The notes: generated from the sequence alone by a model not told the origin. Numbered from the stretch's first letter, positions 25,301-37,228 are shown. The stretch is DNA of 64,000 nucleotides from Trichinella spiralis (GCA_000181795.3 CM012955.1:11344741-11408740); one strand, 5' to 3'. Translations and numbers: made by a program.

Positions 25301-27571
25301 TGAATGTTGATAATTGTTGACATTAATGTGGTGAATTGAAATTTGATTTGATAAAGTTTTCGCAAATTTTTACATTATCCTTTTCCATTGAACCGTGTTT
25401 CAGCGTGCGCAGTGTGTGTGCGTTTTTAATGATGAGCGAAAAATAAAACATCGCTTATAATTGAGCAAGTTATAGTTGAGCAGTGTGCAGACGTAGCTGT
25501 GAAATGCCTGTTTTTTTATGGCTAGTCATTTTTAGCATTAAAAATTCACTGCAGTGAAAGTACAAAACTTGCACTTGATAAACTCGGCGGTTATCTGCTA
25601 GATGAAAGAGGTCTAATTCCGTTGAAGGTAAAAACAACAACTGTTGACGTTGAACAGCTGGGAATTTCAAAAGCTGATTTTTCTTTTTCAACACACAGGG
25701 AAAGGGTGAGATGAGAACTTATTGGCTGCTTGGAAAGCAAGAAGCGGTAGTTTCCAGCCGACCGTCAGAAGCAAACGTCGAGGAACCACTGTTTTCGTCT
25801 TCTAGATTTGTTCGACCCTGTTCAGTGAAACAGCGGTCTAGAGGTAACAATGCTTACGGTGACGGACAGATGTCGATCAGCTTCTTCTGTTAATTGTGAA
25901 ATTTGTCGAAGTTGATTTTGCATTTTCATCTTTAGAAACAAGCTTGATTTCTATTCGAATGGAAAATGCGAGGTCTAAAATTCGAAGAGAAAATACAATA
26001 CTGGAAAATGCCAGCGTTTCGGCGGAACGCACTGCTCAGCCATTTGCTGCCGGAAACGACTTGAAAATGTTGGGAAAGTATCCGATGAAATGCCGACGTC
26101 GTGAAAGTGCCAAACAAGCGCAAAACAGGATTGCCGATGATTTCATCAACAGAAAGCGTTCCAATTCGTATCCGGAGAATATTCATTCTTTAACGGCAAA
26201 GGGCGGCACGTCCGCGCCGACGTTGCGAAACACGACATTGCTCACCAACCCCTTGTACTGCTCTACTCAGCCCAGTTCTTCAGCTGCTTCTTCTGGTCAA
26301 CCACTGACATTGATTATCGATAGCAAAGATTCATCAGGGTAAGATTGATAGATAGATAGATACACAGATAGATGGTACAGTGGGATAATTTTATTCTGGA
26401 TATAATTTTAAAAATTTCCCAGTCCAAGTATATGTTTGCAACCTTAATAATAATAATGCGTGCGGTTGCTTGCGCTTGCCTTTTCTGCGGTCAAACATTT
26501 TCAGACAACATTTGCCGTTAAAAGTTCACATCATTTTTTAAACTTTCTTTGATCATCCTTAATTAGTCAATTTATTATAAAATTGTAGTTCTCTTTAATG
26601 CTTGGTTAAAAAATATGTGTTACTTATTTTTCAGTTCAGAATCAAAAAAAATACTCAAGAGCAGTTATGTGGAACCAACCATTTTAATGTATGCAGTTAG
26701 CTGCGTTTTGATGTACTTTGTGTGGAAAAATAGTATCTATAACCTCTTATGCATTATACGTTGTTCAGAAAGTTATTCACAATAAGAATGATTATAACAA
26801 TAATAATAACGTAATGATTATAATTTGGAAAGTATTAGGGAATTTTGAAAATATTTTTTCAATGTTTTCAAATGTATTTCAAATGTATGAATGACTATTT
26901 TCAAATGTACGAAATGTGTCAAGTGGTTCTTGCAGGACAACAAATGTATTTATTGTGCAACATTTTAGTTAGCGCTTCGCAATTTTGCATTATTGTTCAT
27001 TCAATAATGAATGTGATGATCGTAACGTTTGATTCAACTTTTAAGAGGAATCATTCCGACTCTAGCGGATGGTCGTCCAGGTAAACGCAACTCAAGAGAA
27101 GATAGATCAACGTGCAAGTTTCCGGTAAAACGACACAGCTGCAGCGGTCCAAGAGTACCCAAGACTAAGTTGAACGGCATGAGCATTTCAATGGACGAAT
27201 TCGCTCTACCGGAGCATACACCTTGGAGAGCGCATGGAAATTTGTGGCAAGTAGCGAGCAACTGCAGCGAGCGTGCCGATATGTACGATCATTTGCCCAA
27301 TACTTGCAATGGTGCAGAATCGATCGGCGGCAGTTATCCAGAAGAATGTGGCGTCAATTGTCCGCTTTTGGAGCCGGTTGAGTATTTTGAAAATGCAAAA
27401 GTTGCAGATCATCAGTTCAGAAAAGACAGTTCGTCTCAGCCGAGTAACTCACCAATGGCATCCGCATCGCATTCAAATTCCACCGCATCACTTTGGATGC
27501 GTTTCTTGAAAAGTTCCATGAGCGGAGGTAGTGGAGAAATAAATGCCGAGCAGCAGCCGGGGATTGCGTAG
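16327..27571 (+). CDS. gcy-28: Receptor-type guanylate cyclase (NPR/GCY-28 type)
   Basis: Membrane receptor making cGMP. Twenty-seven exons join in phase to 1556 residues: 16327-16828, 20261-20380, 20444-20562, 20704-20883, 20950-21079, 21142-21300, 21371-21585, 21669-21804, 21923-22077, 22209-22314, 22525-22603, 22677-22782, 22895-23053, 23112-23288, 23354-23513, 23581-23748, 23808-23979, 24039-24179, 24309-24432, 24503-24584, 24676-24837, 24919-25017, 25536-25627, 25699-25843, 25936-26338, 26635-26688, 27046-27571. In order: signal peptide; ANF-receptor ectodomain (to about 607); one membrane helix (about 610-633); kinase-homology domain with [15 protein letters not shown] in place of HRD, and DFG; coiled coil ([17 protein letters not shown]); cyclase domain. 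The cyclase has both metal Asp (SDIVGFT, GDAY) and the guanine-specifying Glu and Cys ([21 protein letters not shown]), so it should be active. A Ser-rich tail of about 360 residues follows. Intron 1 is 3.4 kb. AATAAA lies at 28325. The family is certain; orthology to gcy-28 is inferred. Confidence 0.93.
16901..16920. repeat. (GGCA)n microsatellite in intron 1
   Basis: Five tandem GGCA units. Confidence 0.9.
17211..17238. repeat. (TG)n plus G-run in intron 1
   Basis: A TG repeat followed by a run of eight G. Another G-rich run lies near 18608-18626 in the same intron. Confidence 0.85.
19172..19219. repeat. (CA)n/(CATA)n microsatellite in intron 1
   Basis: A compound CA and CATA repeat within the 3.4-kb first intron of the cyclase gene. 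Confidence 0.9.
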
Positions 27572-28529
27572 CAGTTGTTCGTTCACGAGGACGACGAATT
27601 ACAAATGACGACAAATATGGACGATGAATTCCAACTGCAATGGAATTGTCCGAGCTATTTATTGCTGTACTTTTGAGCGCCTGAAATGCGCCCTGCACGT
27701 GCATGCCAAGTGTATTTTGCTTCTGTTGATTACTGTTGATTTTCGGGAAGAATCTCCCCGATTCACCCATGCCGGGCGCTACGCTTCTGAATACCGACCG
27801 ATCTGACCGCCCACTTTGCATTTGCATTTGCAATGATGAAAAAAGCAGACGGCTTCAAGTTATGAACAACGTTCTCTTTTTGAAATTGTGAACGTGAACT
27901 TTGTTTGTCTTGTTATTTATTTTTAGTTTGTTTTTCTTTTATGATTTGCTTTTTCATAAAACAATAGCAGTAAAAATTAAACATGTAAGGTGAATTTTTA
28001 CCTTTGGAAAAAGATATAATAACTATACATATAATTAATTCATCGATAATGTTTTTGTTCAAAAGAAAGAGCTTTTCACCAAAGCAAAACGTCTATTTCA
28101 TAATTATCGATTCTTTGAATTTGCTTTTTTGAATAATTTTCAATTACAATTTTATGAACAAATGTTGTAAAAAGATATGATAATGTATTATTTCTATTTT
28201 ATTTCACTTGAGAGAGAGAGAAAGAGAGAGAGAGAGAAAGGGAGAAAAAATATATGCACAATGATGCACAATACTGCAACAAACACAACAGTATGAACTA
28301 ACCAACTAAAATTAATGAAATGTAAATAAAGTTCATAATAAAAAAGCAAAAATGAAATTTAGTATTTAAAAGAATGAACAAAATCAAATTTGAAATAAAA
28401 AAATTACAATCAATATAAATAGATAAAAGTAGCTACAAAAAGTGCATGGAGAAGATAATATGAACAACAAACACTTCAACCGGAGGTTATTTTTTTCTGT
28501 ATGCTAGTTATACTGCTTAAAGTAACAAT
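27572..28529 (+). other. Cyclase 3' UTR and short intergenic spacer
   Basis: The 3' UTR follows the TAG stop. A canonical AATAAA lies at 28325-28330, about 0.75 kb downstream, and a GA-rich microsatellite at about 28210-28242. No other gene is seen before the duplicated unit begins. Confidence 0.6.
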
Positions 28530-28621
28530 GAAAGCAAGATTTTATTTACTGAAAAATATTCAGCATTTCTCGTTGTTTTTATCATGATATTCGCTTAAAC
28601 TTTGAGTACTTATTTTGAAAA

Positions 28622-28753
28622 ATGTCTGAGGTGCAATTACTGATCAAACCTGAACCGCCAATAAAATATAGCATGAGTCAATCGGCAATTAGAAATCAAA
28701 CGTCGTTAGCCCATCAGCAAACAGCCAATCACAAAAATGAGGTCAAATTTTAG
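28622..28753 (+). CDS. 43-codon ORF at the 5' part of duplication copy A
   Basis: An ATG-started frame encoding a hydrophilic peptide beginning MSEVQLLIKPEPP. The IKPE core fits the psi-K-x-E sumoylation consensus. In copy B a two-base deletion puts a stop after 15 codons (from 34124). That argues against a conserved function, or means only copy A keeps it. A CCAAT motif occurs just inside, so the region may equally be promoter sequence of the HMG-like gene. Confidence 0.2.
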   Translation: MSEVQLLIKPEPPIKYSMSQSAIRNQTSLAHQQTANHKNEVKF

Positions 28754-30505
28754 CGGGCTAAGCAGCATAAACCACTCATAACACTAATACCTACTATCAC
28801 AGCTGAACTGTGTTACAGATGACAGGGCAGAGCGACACCTACAAAAGGCCAGAAGTAACCTGATTGGTTATGCTGATGACTGGTCGGCGGACACAGAGGA
28901 GAAGCTAAAAAGCCAGCAGCGTAACAATGAGACAGTGGCGTGTGTGTGCTGCCGCGTCTGTGTATTATTAATTACGTAGTAAAACTGAACCTCCCTCTGT
29001 TATGAGTCGTGTTGATGATAGTAATAATGGGAACGAGCAGAAGTCCGCTACACATAGATGGCATGTATTACAATATAAATTTCACAAACAGCAACGCTGC
29101 CAGGCAATCAGTGTATTTAGCAGCAGTGACGCAATACCTCACAACTGAACTACTTGAAATGGCTATTGTTGTATAAAGTCTATACATGAATGACCACAGC
29201 ATCAGTTTAGCTATTCATGGAAACACAGAAATGAAATGATTTTTGAAAGGGTTGCTCAATGATCTTCAATGATGCTCAATAATCTTCAATGATCGCTTCC
29301 ACCAAGCAATAGATGTTATATATAAGGAGAAAGCTAACAAAATACGTTCTAGAATAGAAAAAAATGAATTAAAAATGTTTAAGAAAAGTGAACAATTTAA
29401 AGCAAATTTATAATTGCATTGAACACAATCACATTTAAATATTTATCTTGTGATGAACATATTTCTTATATACTACGTCCTATACATATTTGATTCATAA
29501 ATGCAGCTAGTAAATTGAATAATTAATCGTAATTATATTTTTGCCGATTCGGGTGTATGGTTTTTATTTATTTCAATGATTTTTAGGCAACGTCTGGAAA
29601 ATTTATGAATGCTAATGTTACTAAATATGTGGAATGTACAGACTCTCCTGGAAATGTTATCTGATAGCATTTTCATGCTTCAAATAATTCGAACAAATAA
29701 GAAGGCTAGAAACCACAGTGTCATTTTATTCTTGCTGACCAGAAAAGACTTACTGTAAATCAGTTTGTTTAAAGCGGTTTTGTCTATTGTTTGTGTCATT
29801 CTTTCCAGTGTACTGTTTTAATTTTTCTGTTTTATTATTTATTCACTGAATGCATTTCAGGTTACTCTTTTCTACCAGATTAACTTTGTAAAAGAAGTGA
29901 CGTATCCATAACAACTTCGAAGATCACTTCAATTTGTTTCGGACTGTGATATATTCATCATTTGTATAAGTTCATTTCAGCAAATTTACTCTTTATTTGC
30001 TGTCAGAGATACATTATTTGGGATACATCACTACAATATACTATTGTCAATTGAAAGGTAACTATAAAATACGGCTTTTATGAAATGATACCCATACGTT
30101 GTGATAAACGTTTTGATAAATTATTTATGTTCCTGTTTGTTTATTATACATAGGTCTTTAATTTCGTGCATAAGCCTATTTCATAAAATGAATTTTTAAT
30201 AATTGTGTCTCTGTTTTATGATGTTTTTTTTATTTTATGATGGCAATTTTTTTATTTTGAGGGGTTTCTTTTGTTGCTTTCCCATTTTATGCATTTGACG
30301 TTATTAATAGTTACTTTGATTTTTGAAGTCACTAAATTTTATTTTTTGTGTATTAAATTTTGGTTTTCTGCTTTCTATTAATAAGTTTATAGAAGAATGA
30401 AAATGTAGCATTCTAACTTGCTGAATGTTGAATTTAAACATTTCATTGCTTTAATTCTTGTTGTGTGTGTGCATGCTATTACATTGATCTTCACTAGGTG
30501 TCAAA

Positions 30506-31406
30506 ATGTCAGAAGCATATAAACCATGCATAAGTCCTTACCTATATTATATCAATTGGAATTTATCGAATTGCTCATTTGCGCTCACCGACTATGATTT
30601 TGAATGTGTTTTCCTAATGTGTGACCGAAAGTGGTTCAGCATGCCTTCTGATGAAAGGTTAGATTGGAAATATAAATGTAAAAATGACCCAACAAAATTT
30701 ACCCCTCATCCACTCTTGGAGAGATTAATCAGAGGAGTAAAAGGAAATGCTTTTGACGAACATCCTCCTATGTGTAAACATTATAAAGTAAGTTTATTTA
30801 TTTGTTTTTAATAACTATTTAATGAAGACAACTCTTTCCTATTTTGAAATTTTTTAAATTTTAAGACTTTTGCTACAAGTAAAATTATTACTATTATTTG
30901 TTTTTCCATCAAGGAACTTGAAGACTTGTCTTGTACTTGAGTGATAATTACTGAAATCAGTAAAAAAGGTGAAAACTCACTTCACTGAAATATTAAAAAT
31001 GATTTCATTTTAGATATAAACATTTATGAATAATTTGAGATGGAATTTAAAAAGTTTTGCATAATTATTACACCATTATCAATCAATCCAGGTAGTAAAT
31101 CATTTGGGCAGATGATTGGCCGGATAGCTAATCTACCAGTTAGTTTGCCATAAAGTTGAATAGATAGCTAATCAAAATCAGTTTGTGGGTATATATTGGA
31201 TCAGTCAGATGAATGGATTTTTAATTTAATATGATAATTATGATAATGATAATAATATAATGATAAGTGAATGTCATTAGTAGTGTATTTTATTTTTGCA
31301 TTTTTAAATTTTATTTTATCTCATTGTAGTAGAGTTTTGTATTTTTTCATTTTTAATAATAATAAGTTTCCTTTTTTAGAAAAATCATTGGTTCGGATGG
31401 ACATGA
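30506..31406 (+). CDS. Divergent HMG-box protein, copy A
   Basis: Two exons (30506-30787 and 31380-31406) joined in phase 0 give 102 residues. An acceptor (cttcactag) lies a few bases before the ATG. The donor is gtaagt and the second acceptor ttttttag. AATAAA follows at 31465-31470. Residues about 8-60 keep the spacing of an HMG box: SPYLYYINWN at the start, CVFLMCDRKWFSM in the middle (compare the usual W-x-x-(L/M)), and DERLDWKYKCKND in helix 3. HMG boxes bend or bind DNA, and the family is usually nuclear. Extra cysteines and the weak match make this a tentative assignment. The C-terminus ends KNHWFGWT. Its partner at 36006 shares only about half its residues although the surrounding DNA is almost identical. 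Confidence 0.6.
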
Positions 31407-31740
31407 AAGATATCCATTTGAGAAATCTGCTTGATGATAAAGAATGATGCTTACTTAGATATGGAATAAATGATTTTTCATATACTCTACTCACCTATAT
31501 ATAAATGAACAACCTACTGTGTTAAGATGTTATTGAAATTGTCATCAATTATTTGAAATTTTGATGCATTTTATTTTGTCATAATTATTTGTATATTCAT
31601 TATTATATATTAGCAAAGTTTTTAACATAGTGCTTCCAATGATGATCATGATCAATGTTTTTGATCTGTGACGACACTTTACCATAAATTCTCTCTTTTA
31701 ACTAATTTAATGTAATTCTGATTGTTTTGTTTAAATAAGG

Positions 31741-34031
31741 CTATACATAGGCTGATGCAGATAAATGTCGAACCAGATATTATTTTTGGCATGAAAAGAA
31801 AATTTATATGAATTATGAATTGTTTTTGAATTTTATATGAAAATTAAAAAAAATATCACTAAATGGAGAGAAAATCATCATCAAAAAGGAATGAACAGAT
31901 TAATTAAAAATATAAATATATAAAATATTAGAAACGAAAAATAATTTTTCATTTGATTAAATGAAATTGATAAAATTAATCATATGTGAAGTTCTTAATA
32001 AAAAGGTAAAAATGAAATTCATTATTTACAACAAATGAAGAAAATGAAATGTGAAATAACAAAAATTACTAGTAACATAAATTAATAAAAGTAGCCATGA
32101 AAATTATATATAGAAAATAATCTCAATATCACTTGGGCGGCGGATGGCATAACTGCAAGTCTTGTAGCTTGTAGTTCAAAAGACTCGAGTTCGAATCCCG
32201 ATGACGGATGAAAAATGTGATAGCGATTAATTGCCAGTGTTGATCTAATGATCAAATGCTGTGGCAATGATCGACCTACTCGAGGTGAAATACCGCTGTC
32301 CAAAGAAAAATCAATACACAGCATGCACTAGTTAGAAGTACGCAAAACGAGCTATCGCCTGTGTTAACGGGGCGAAGTTCTGATGCGATGACATCCGGTG
32401 AACTGACCGGTTGCCACTATTCCTAACAGCTCTGTGTTAATACAAGCCGATCTCAGGCCTCCTATATCGGAACTGGGAAATAAAGGAAAAGTACCTTTTT
32501 CTCATGATTTGAATATTAAAATTTGATATTTTGGTTTTGAGATTCGAAAGAAAACAAAATTTACTATTCGAGAAATGCATTGCAGTATCACACTGGATAT
32601 TGCGAAATCAAATTATTACATAAATTAACGAGTAGGGTACTGCAAAACAAAATTAGCTGCTGGTGAACACTAACCCATTTCCAAGATGAAGTAGAATACC
32701 AATAGTATTTTTCATCACTGTTTTATCCTTCATTATGTTCACTTTATTCACAATTTCTGAAAATATGCATAGATGCTTCTGTTCATGCATTCTGTTCCCA
32801 GAATTCATGCAATCTGATTCATAATTGACATTCTATTGTCAAAAACACCATTCAATGTATTTGTTTCATCAATTCTGTGCATAAGTACATTAATTTAATT
32901 GCATAATTCAATATTCACTTCATAGAAATTATTTTCAATAAATGATTCCCAGCAGAACAGTTTTATATAATTGACGTTTAATGTAAAGTGTAAATTCAAA
33001 AGTAGTGTTTCTTTCGATAGTTTCAGAAAAAAATACAGCAGCATTTGTATTACAAATTAACGAATTCAAAAATTATTTTGTGGCACGCTATATCTACAAA
33101 GCAAACAAACAACAAGGCACTGTCTAAAAAACTGCATAAATTGGCATGCACGCAAGGGCTTTTACCCTATGCTTCATTATGTTAAGTAACAGTGCTTTTC
33201 GTGACAGTTAAATTCAAATCACACCAAAAGCAGACGACCTACTACTTAATAACCCAAATTGCATGCAAATTTTTAATCGAATGCCATGCGTTTGTTTATT
33301 TAGCTTCAGTTGCCGTGGCTGTTGACTTGCGGTGTGCAGTGCATGCGCAAAGACTCTGTTTACACCGCGATAACGGACCAACAATGACGCAATAAAGACC
33401 ATGGTTTCTTGGTTGTTATTCTATTATTTCTTTAAATTTATTCATCTACATTTAGAAAAACATAAATAGAACGTGGACTTCAACGATTCTTTTGGTAGGT
33501 TGCATATTTTTTAGTTTCATTGTTATTTTTAATTACATTTTTAATATTATGCATTGATCTTGTAACCTAGCAGCATAATTTAAATATATACAAAACCGTG
33601 AGCAGACATAGAGCTATATTTTCTGGAAACCTTACGGTTAAATTGACAAATGGTTTACTGCCAATTTTTTTAGATGTCCGACAATTAGACCAGTAATCAT
33701 TTACAGATGTAATATATGTATATGGTGTTTTAATAATTTAGATTGTTGTTCATCGTAAATTGAAATACTCATATCGCATTGTGAAGATGAAACTCGAAAT
33801 TATTTTCGTAAAAAGACATTATTCATTGTTACATTTCACTTCAGTTAACGAGAGGGTTGTATTTCAAATATGCAAATCATGTTTTACTAAAACGTTTGTG
33901 TTATCAGTAACAAATTGCTTATTCTCTTAACTGCTGCGCTGTGGCTACTGATAGCGTTAGACAACGTTCAGCTGGTGTAGTTTATTCCCAGTAATTTCAG
34001 GCTAACTGACTGCAGCGACTGAACAACAAGC
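31741..34031. other. Unique spacer between duplication copies
   Basis: AT-rich DNA without a supported gene. It carries the SINE-like element at 32132-32491. The remainder shows no matching sequence in the window. Confidence 0.5.
32132..32491 (+). mobile_element. Probable tRNA-derived SINE
   Basis: The head resembles a tRNA gene: an A-box-like tggcataactgcaag, and a B box gagttcgaatcc inside an imperfect T arm. An AGTCTT/AAAGACT pairing stands where the anticodon stem would be. It is followed by about 280 bases of much more GC-rich sequence than the neighbourhood, with a CCGGT..ACCGG hairpin. The tail is A-rich (gggaaataaaggaaaa). This is the architecture of a Pol III-transcribed SINE. The anticodon loop is too long for a working tRNA. 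The exact ends and any target-site duplication were not identified. Confidence 0.5.
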
Positions 34032-37000
34032 GAAAGCAAGTTTTTATTTACTGAAAAATATTCAGCATTTCTTGTTGTTTTTAACATGATATTCGCTTAA
34101 ACTTTGAGTACTTATTTTGAAAAATGTCTGAGGTGCAATTACTGATCAAACCTGAACCGCCAATAAAATAGCATGAGTCAATCGGCAATTAGAGATCAAA
34201 CGTCGTTAGCCCATCAGCGAACAGCCAATCACAAAAATGAGGTCAAATTTTAGCGGGCTAAGCAGCATAAACCACTCATAACACTAATACCTACTATCAC
34301 AGCTGAACTGTGTTACAGATGACAGGGCAGAGCGACACCTACAAAAGGCCAGAAGTAACCTGATTGGTTATGCTGATGACTGGTCGGCGGACACAGAGGA
34401 GAAGCTAAAAAGCCAGCAGCGTAACAATGAGACAGTGGCGTGTGTGTGCTGCCGCGTCTGTGTATTATTAATTACGTAGTAAAACTGAACCTCCCTCTGT
34501 TATGAGTCGTGTTGATGATAGTAATAATGGGAACGAGCAGAAGTCCGCTACACATAGATGGCATGTTTTACAATATAAATTTCACAAGCAGCAACGCTGC
34601 CAGGCAATCAGTGTATTTAGCAGCAGTGACGCAATACCTCACAACTGAACTACTTGAAATGGCTATTGTTGTATAAAGTCTATACATGAATGACCACAGC
34701 ATCAGTTTAGCTATTCATGGAAACACAGAAATGAAATGATTTTTGAAAGGGTTGCTCAATGATCTTCAATGATGCTCAATAATCTTCAATGATCGCTTCC
34801 ACCAAGCAACAGATGTTATATATAAGGAGAAAGCTAACAAAATACGTTCTAGAAAGGAAAAAAATGAATTAAAAATGTTTAAGAAAAGTGAACAATTTAA
34901 AGCAAATTTATAATTGCATTGAACACAATCACATTTAAATATTTATCTTGTGATGAACATATTCCTTATATACTACGTCCTATACATATTTGATTCATAA
35001 ATGCAGCTAGTAAATTGAATAATTAATCGTAATTATATTTTTGCCGATTCGGGTGTATGGTTTTTATTTATTTCAATGATTTTTAGGCAACGTCTGGAAA
35101 ATTTATGAATGCTAATGTTACTAAATATGTGGAATGTACAGACTCTCCTGGAAATGTTATCTGATAGCATTTTCATGCTTCAAATAATTCGAACAAATAA
35201 GAAGGCTAGAAACCACAGTGTCATTTTATTCTTGCTGACCAGAAAAGACTTACTGTAAATCATTTTGTTTAAAGCGGTTTTGTCTATTGTTTGTGTCATT
35301 CTTTCCAGTGTACTGTTTTAATTTTTCTGTTTTATTATTTATTCACTGAATGCATTTCAGGTTACTCTTTTCTACCAGATTAACTTTGTAAAAGAAGTGA
35401 CGTATCCATAACAACTTCGAAGATCACTTCAATTTGTTTCGGACTGTGATATATTCATCATTTGTATAAGTTCATTTCAGCAAATTTACTCTTTATTTGC
35501 TGTCAGAGATACATTATTTGGGATACATCACTACAATATACTATTGTCAATCGAAAGGTAACTATAAAATACGGCTTTTATGAAATGATACCCATACGTT
35601 GTGTTAAATGTCTTGATAAATTATTTATGTTTCTGTTTGTTTATTATACATAGGTCTTTAATTTCTTGCATAAGCCTATTTCATAAAATGAATTTTTAAT
35701 AATTGTGTCTCTGTTTTATGATGTTTTTTTTATTTTATGATGGCAATTTTTTTATTTAGAGGGGTTTCTTTTGTTGCTTTCCCATTTTATGTATTTGTCG
35801 TTATTAATAGTTACTTTGATTTTTGAAGTCACTAAATTTTATTTTTTTGTATTAAATTTTGGTTTGCTGTTTTCCATTAATAAGTTTCTAGAAGAATGAA
35901 AATATAGCATTCTAACTTGCTGAATGTTGAATTTAAACATTTCGTTGCTTTAATTTTATGTTGTGTGTGTGCTTGTTATTACATTGATCTTCACTAGGTG
36001 TCACAATGTCGGAAGCAGTTAAAATACCCGTAACTCCTTACGTATATTATCTCAATTGGAATCTAGCAAATTGCCCATTCGCGATCACTGACCGTGATTT
36101 TGAATGTGTTTTTCGAATGTGTGACCGAAAGTGGGACAGCATGTCTCTTACTGAAAAGCAACCATGGATGGATAAATGTTATGATGATAAAAAACCATTT
36201 GTCGCTCATAAACTCTTAAATGAACTAATGGAAAAAGTAAAAAAAGATGCTGCTGGCGAACATCCTGCTACGTTTAGGCATGCTAGACCTTCTCCAGTAA
36301 GTTTATTTATTTGTTTTTAATAACTATTTAATGAAGACAACTGTTTCCTATTTTAGAATTTTTTAAATTTTAAGACTTTTGCTACAAGTAAAATTATTAC
36401 TATTATTTGTTTTTCCATCAAGGAACTTGAAGACTTGTCTTGTACTTGAGTGATAATTACTGAAATCAGTAAAAAAGGTGAAAACTCACTTCACTGAAAT
36501 ACTAAAAATGATTTCATTTTAGATATAAACATTTATGAATAATTTGAGATGGAATTTAAAAAGTTTTACATAATTATTCCACCATTATCAATCAATCCAG
36601 GTAGTAAATTATTTGGGCAGATGATTGGCCGGATAGCTAATCTACCAGTTAGTTTGCCGTAAAGTTGAATAGATAGCTAATCATAATTAGTTTGTGGGTA
36701 TATATTGGATCAGTCAGATGAATGAATTTTTAATTTAATATGATAATTATGATAGTGAATATCATTATTAGTGTATCTTATTTCTGCATGGTTAAATTTT
36801 ATTTTATCTCATTGTAGTAGAGTTTTGTATTTTTTCATTTTTAATAATAATAAGTTTCCTTTTTTAGAAAAATTATTGGCGCGGATGAACATGAAAGATA
36901 TTTGTTCGAGATATCTGCTTGATGATAAAGAATGATGTTTATTTAGATATGGAATAAATGATTTTTCATATACTCTACTCACCTATATATAAATGAACAA

Positions 37001-37228
37001 CCTACTGTGTTAAGATGTTATTGAAATTGTCATAAATTATTTGATATTTTGATGTATTTTATTTTGTCATAATTATTTGTATATTCATTATTATATATTA
37101 GCAAAAGTTTTAACACAGTGCTTCTAATGATGATCATGATCAATGTTTTTGATCTGTGACGATACTTTACTATAAATTCTCTCTTTTAACTAATTTAATG
37201 TAATTCTGACTGTTTTGTTTAAATAAGG
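34032..37228 (+). repeat. 3.2-kb direct duplication, copy B
   Basis: Second copy of the unit at 28530-31740 in the same orientation. Differences outside the coding exon are single substitutions and small indels, such as a two-base loss in the 43-codon ORF and a shorter AT-repeat near 36745-36770. Confidence 0.9.
36006..36888 (+). CDS. Divergent HMG-box protein, copy B
   Basis: Two exons (36006-36296 and 36868-36888) give 103 residues with the same intron position and phase as copy A. AATAAA is at 36953-36958. The HMG-like pattern is clearer here: TPYVYYLNWN, CVFRMCDRKWDSM, then LTEKQPWMDKC, which resembles the usual D-x-E-K-x-P-[WYF] element. A basic tail follows (EKVKKDA). A base change in exon 2 makes an earlier stop than in copy A, so the end is KNYWRG. 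About 49 of 94 aligned positions match copy A. Changes are concentrated on amino-acid-altering sites, while EHP, DFECVF and CDRKW are kept. Both copies have intact frames and splice sites, so both look functional. Confidence 0.62.

Larger units (their letters stand above)
28530..31740 (+). repeat. 3.2-kb direct duplication, copy A
   Basis: Nearly identical to 34032-37228, with edges at gaaagcaag (5') and gtttaaataagg (3'). The offset is 5502 bases at the left edge and 5488 at the right. Stretches compared by eye differ at roughly 2-3 percent of sites in most of the 5' flank and in the intron, and somewhat more just upstream of the gene. The exception is the coding exon of the HMG-like gene. 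No terminal repeats or target-site duplications are evident, so this looks like segmental duplication rather than transposition. Confidence 0.9.

Noticed and set aside
27417-27833. 138-codon minus-strand ORF
   Set aside because: Antisense to the last cyclase exon and its 3' UTR.
28205-28245. GA and similar arrays as possible CRISPR or satellite DNA
   Set aside because: Simple microsatellites only; no regularly spaced repeats with unique spacers anywhere in the window.
32150-32215. Possible functional tRNA gene
   Set aside because: Has a B box, but the anticodon arm is oversized and the acceptor stem does not close. Better explained as a SINE head.
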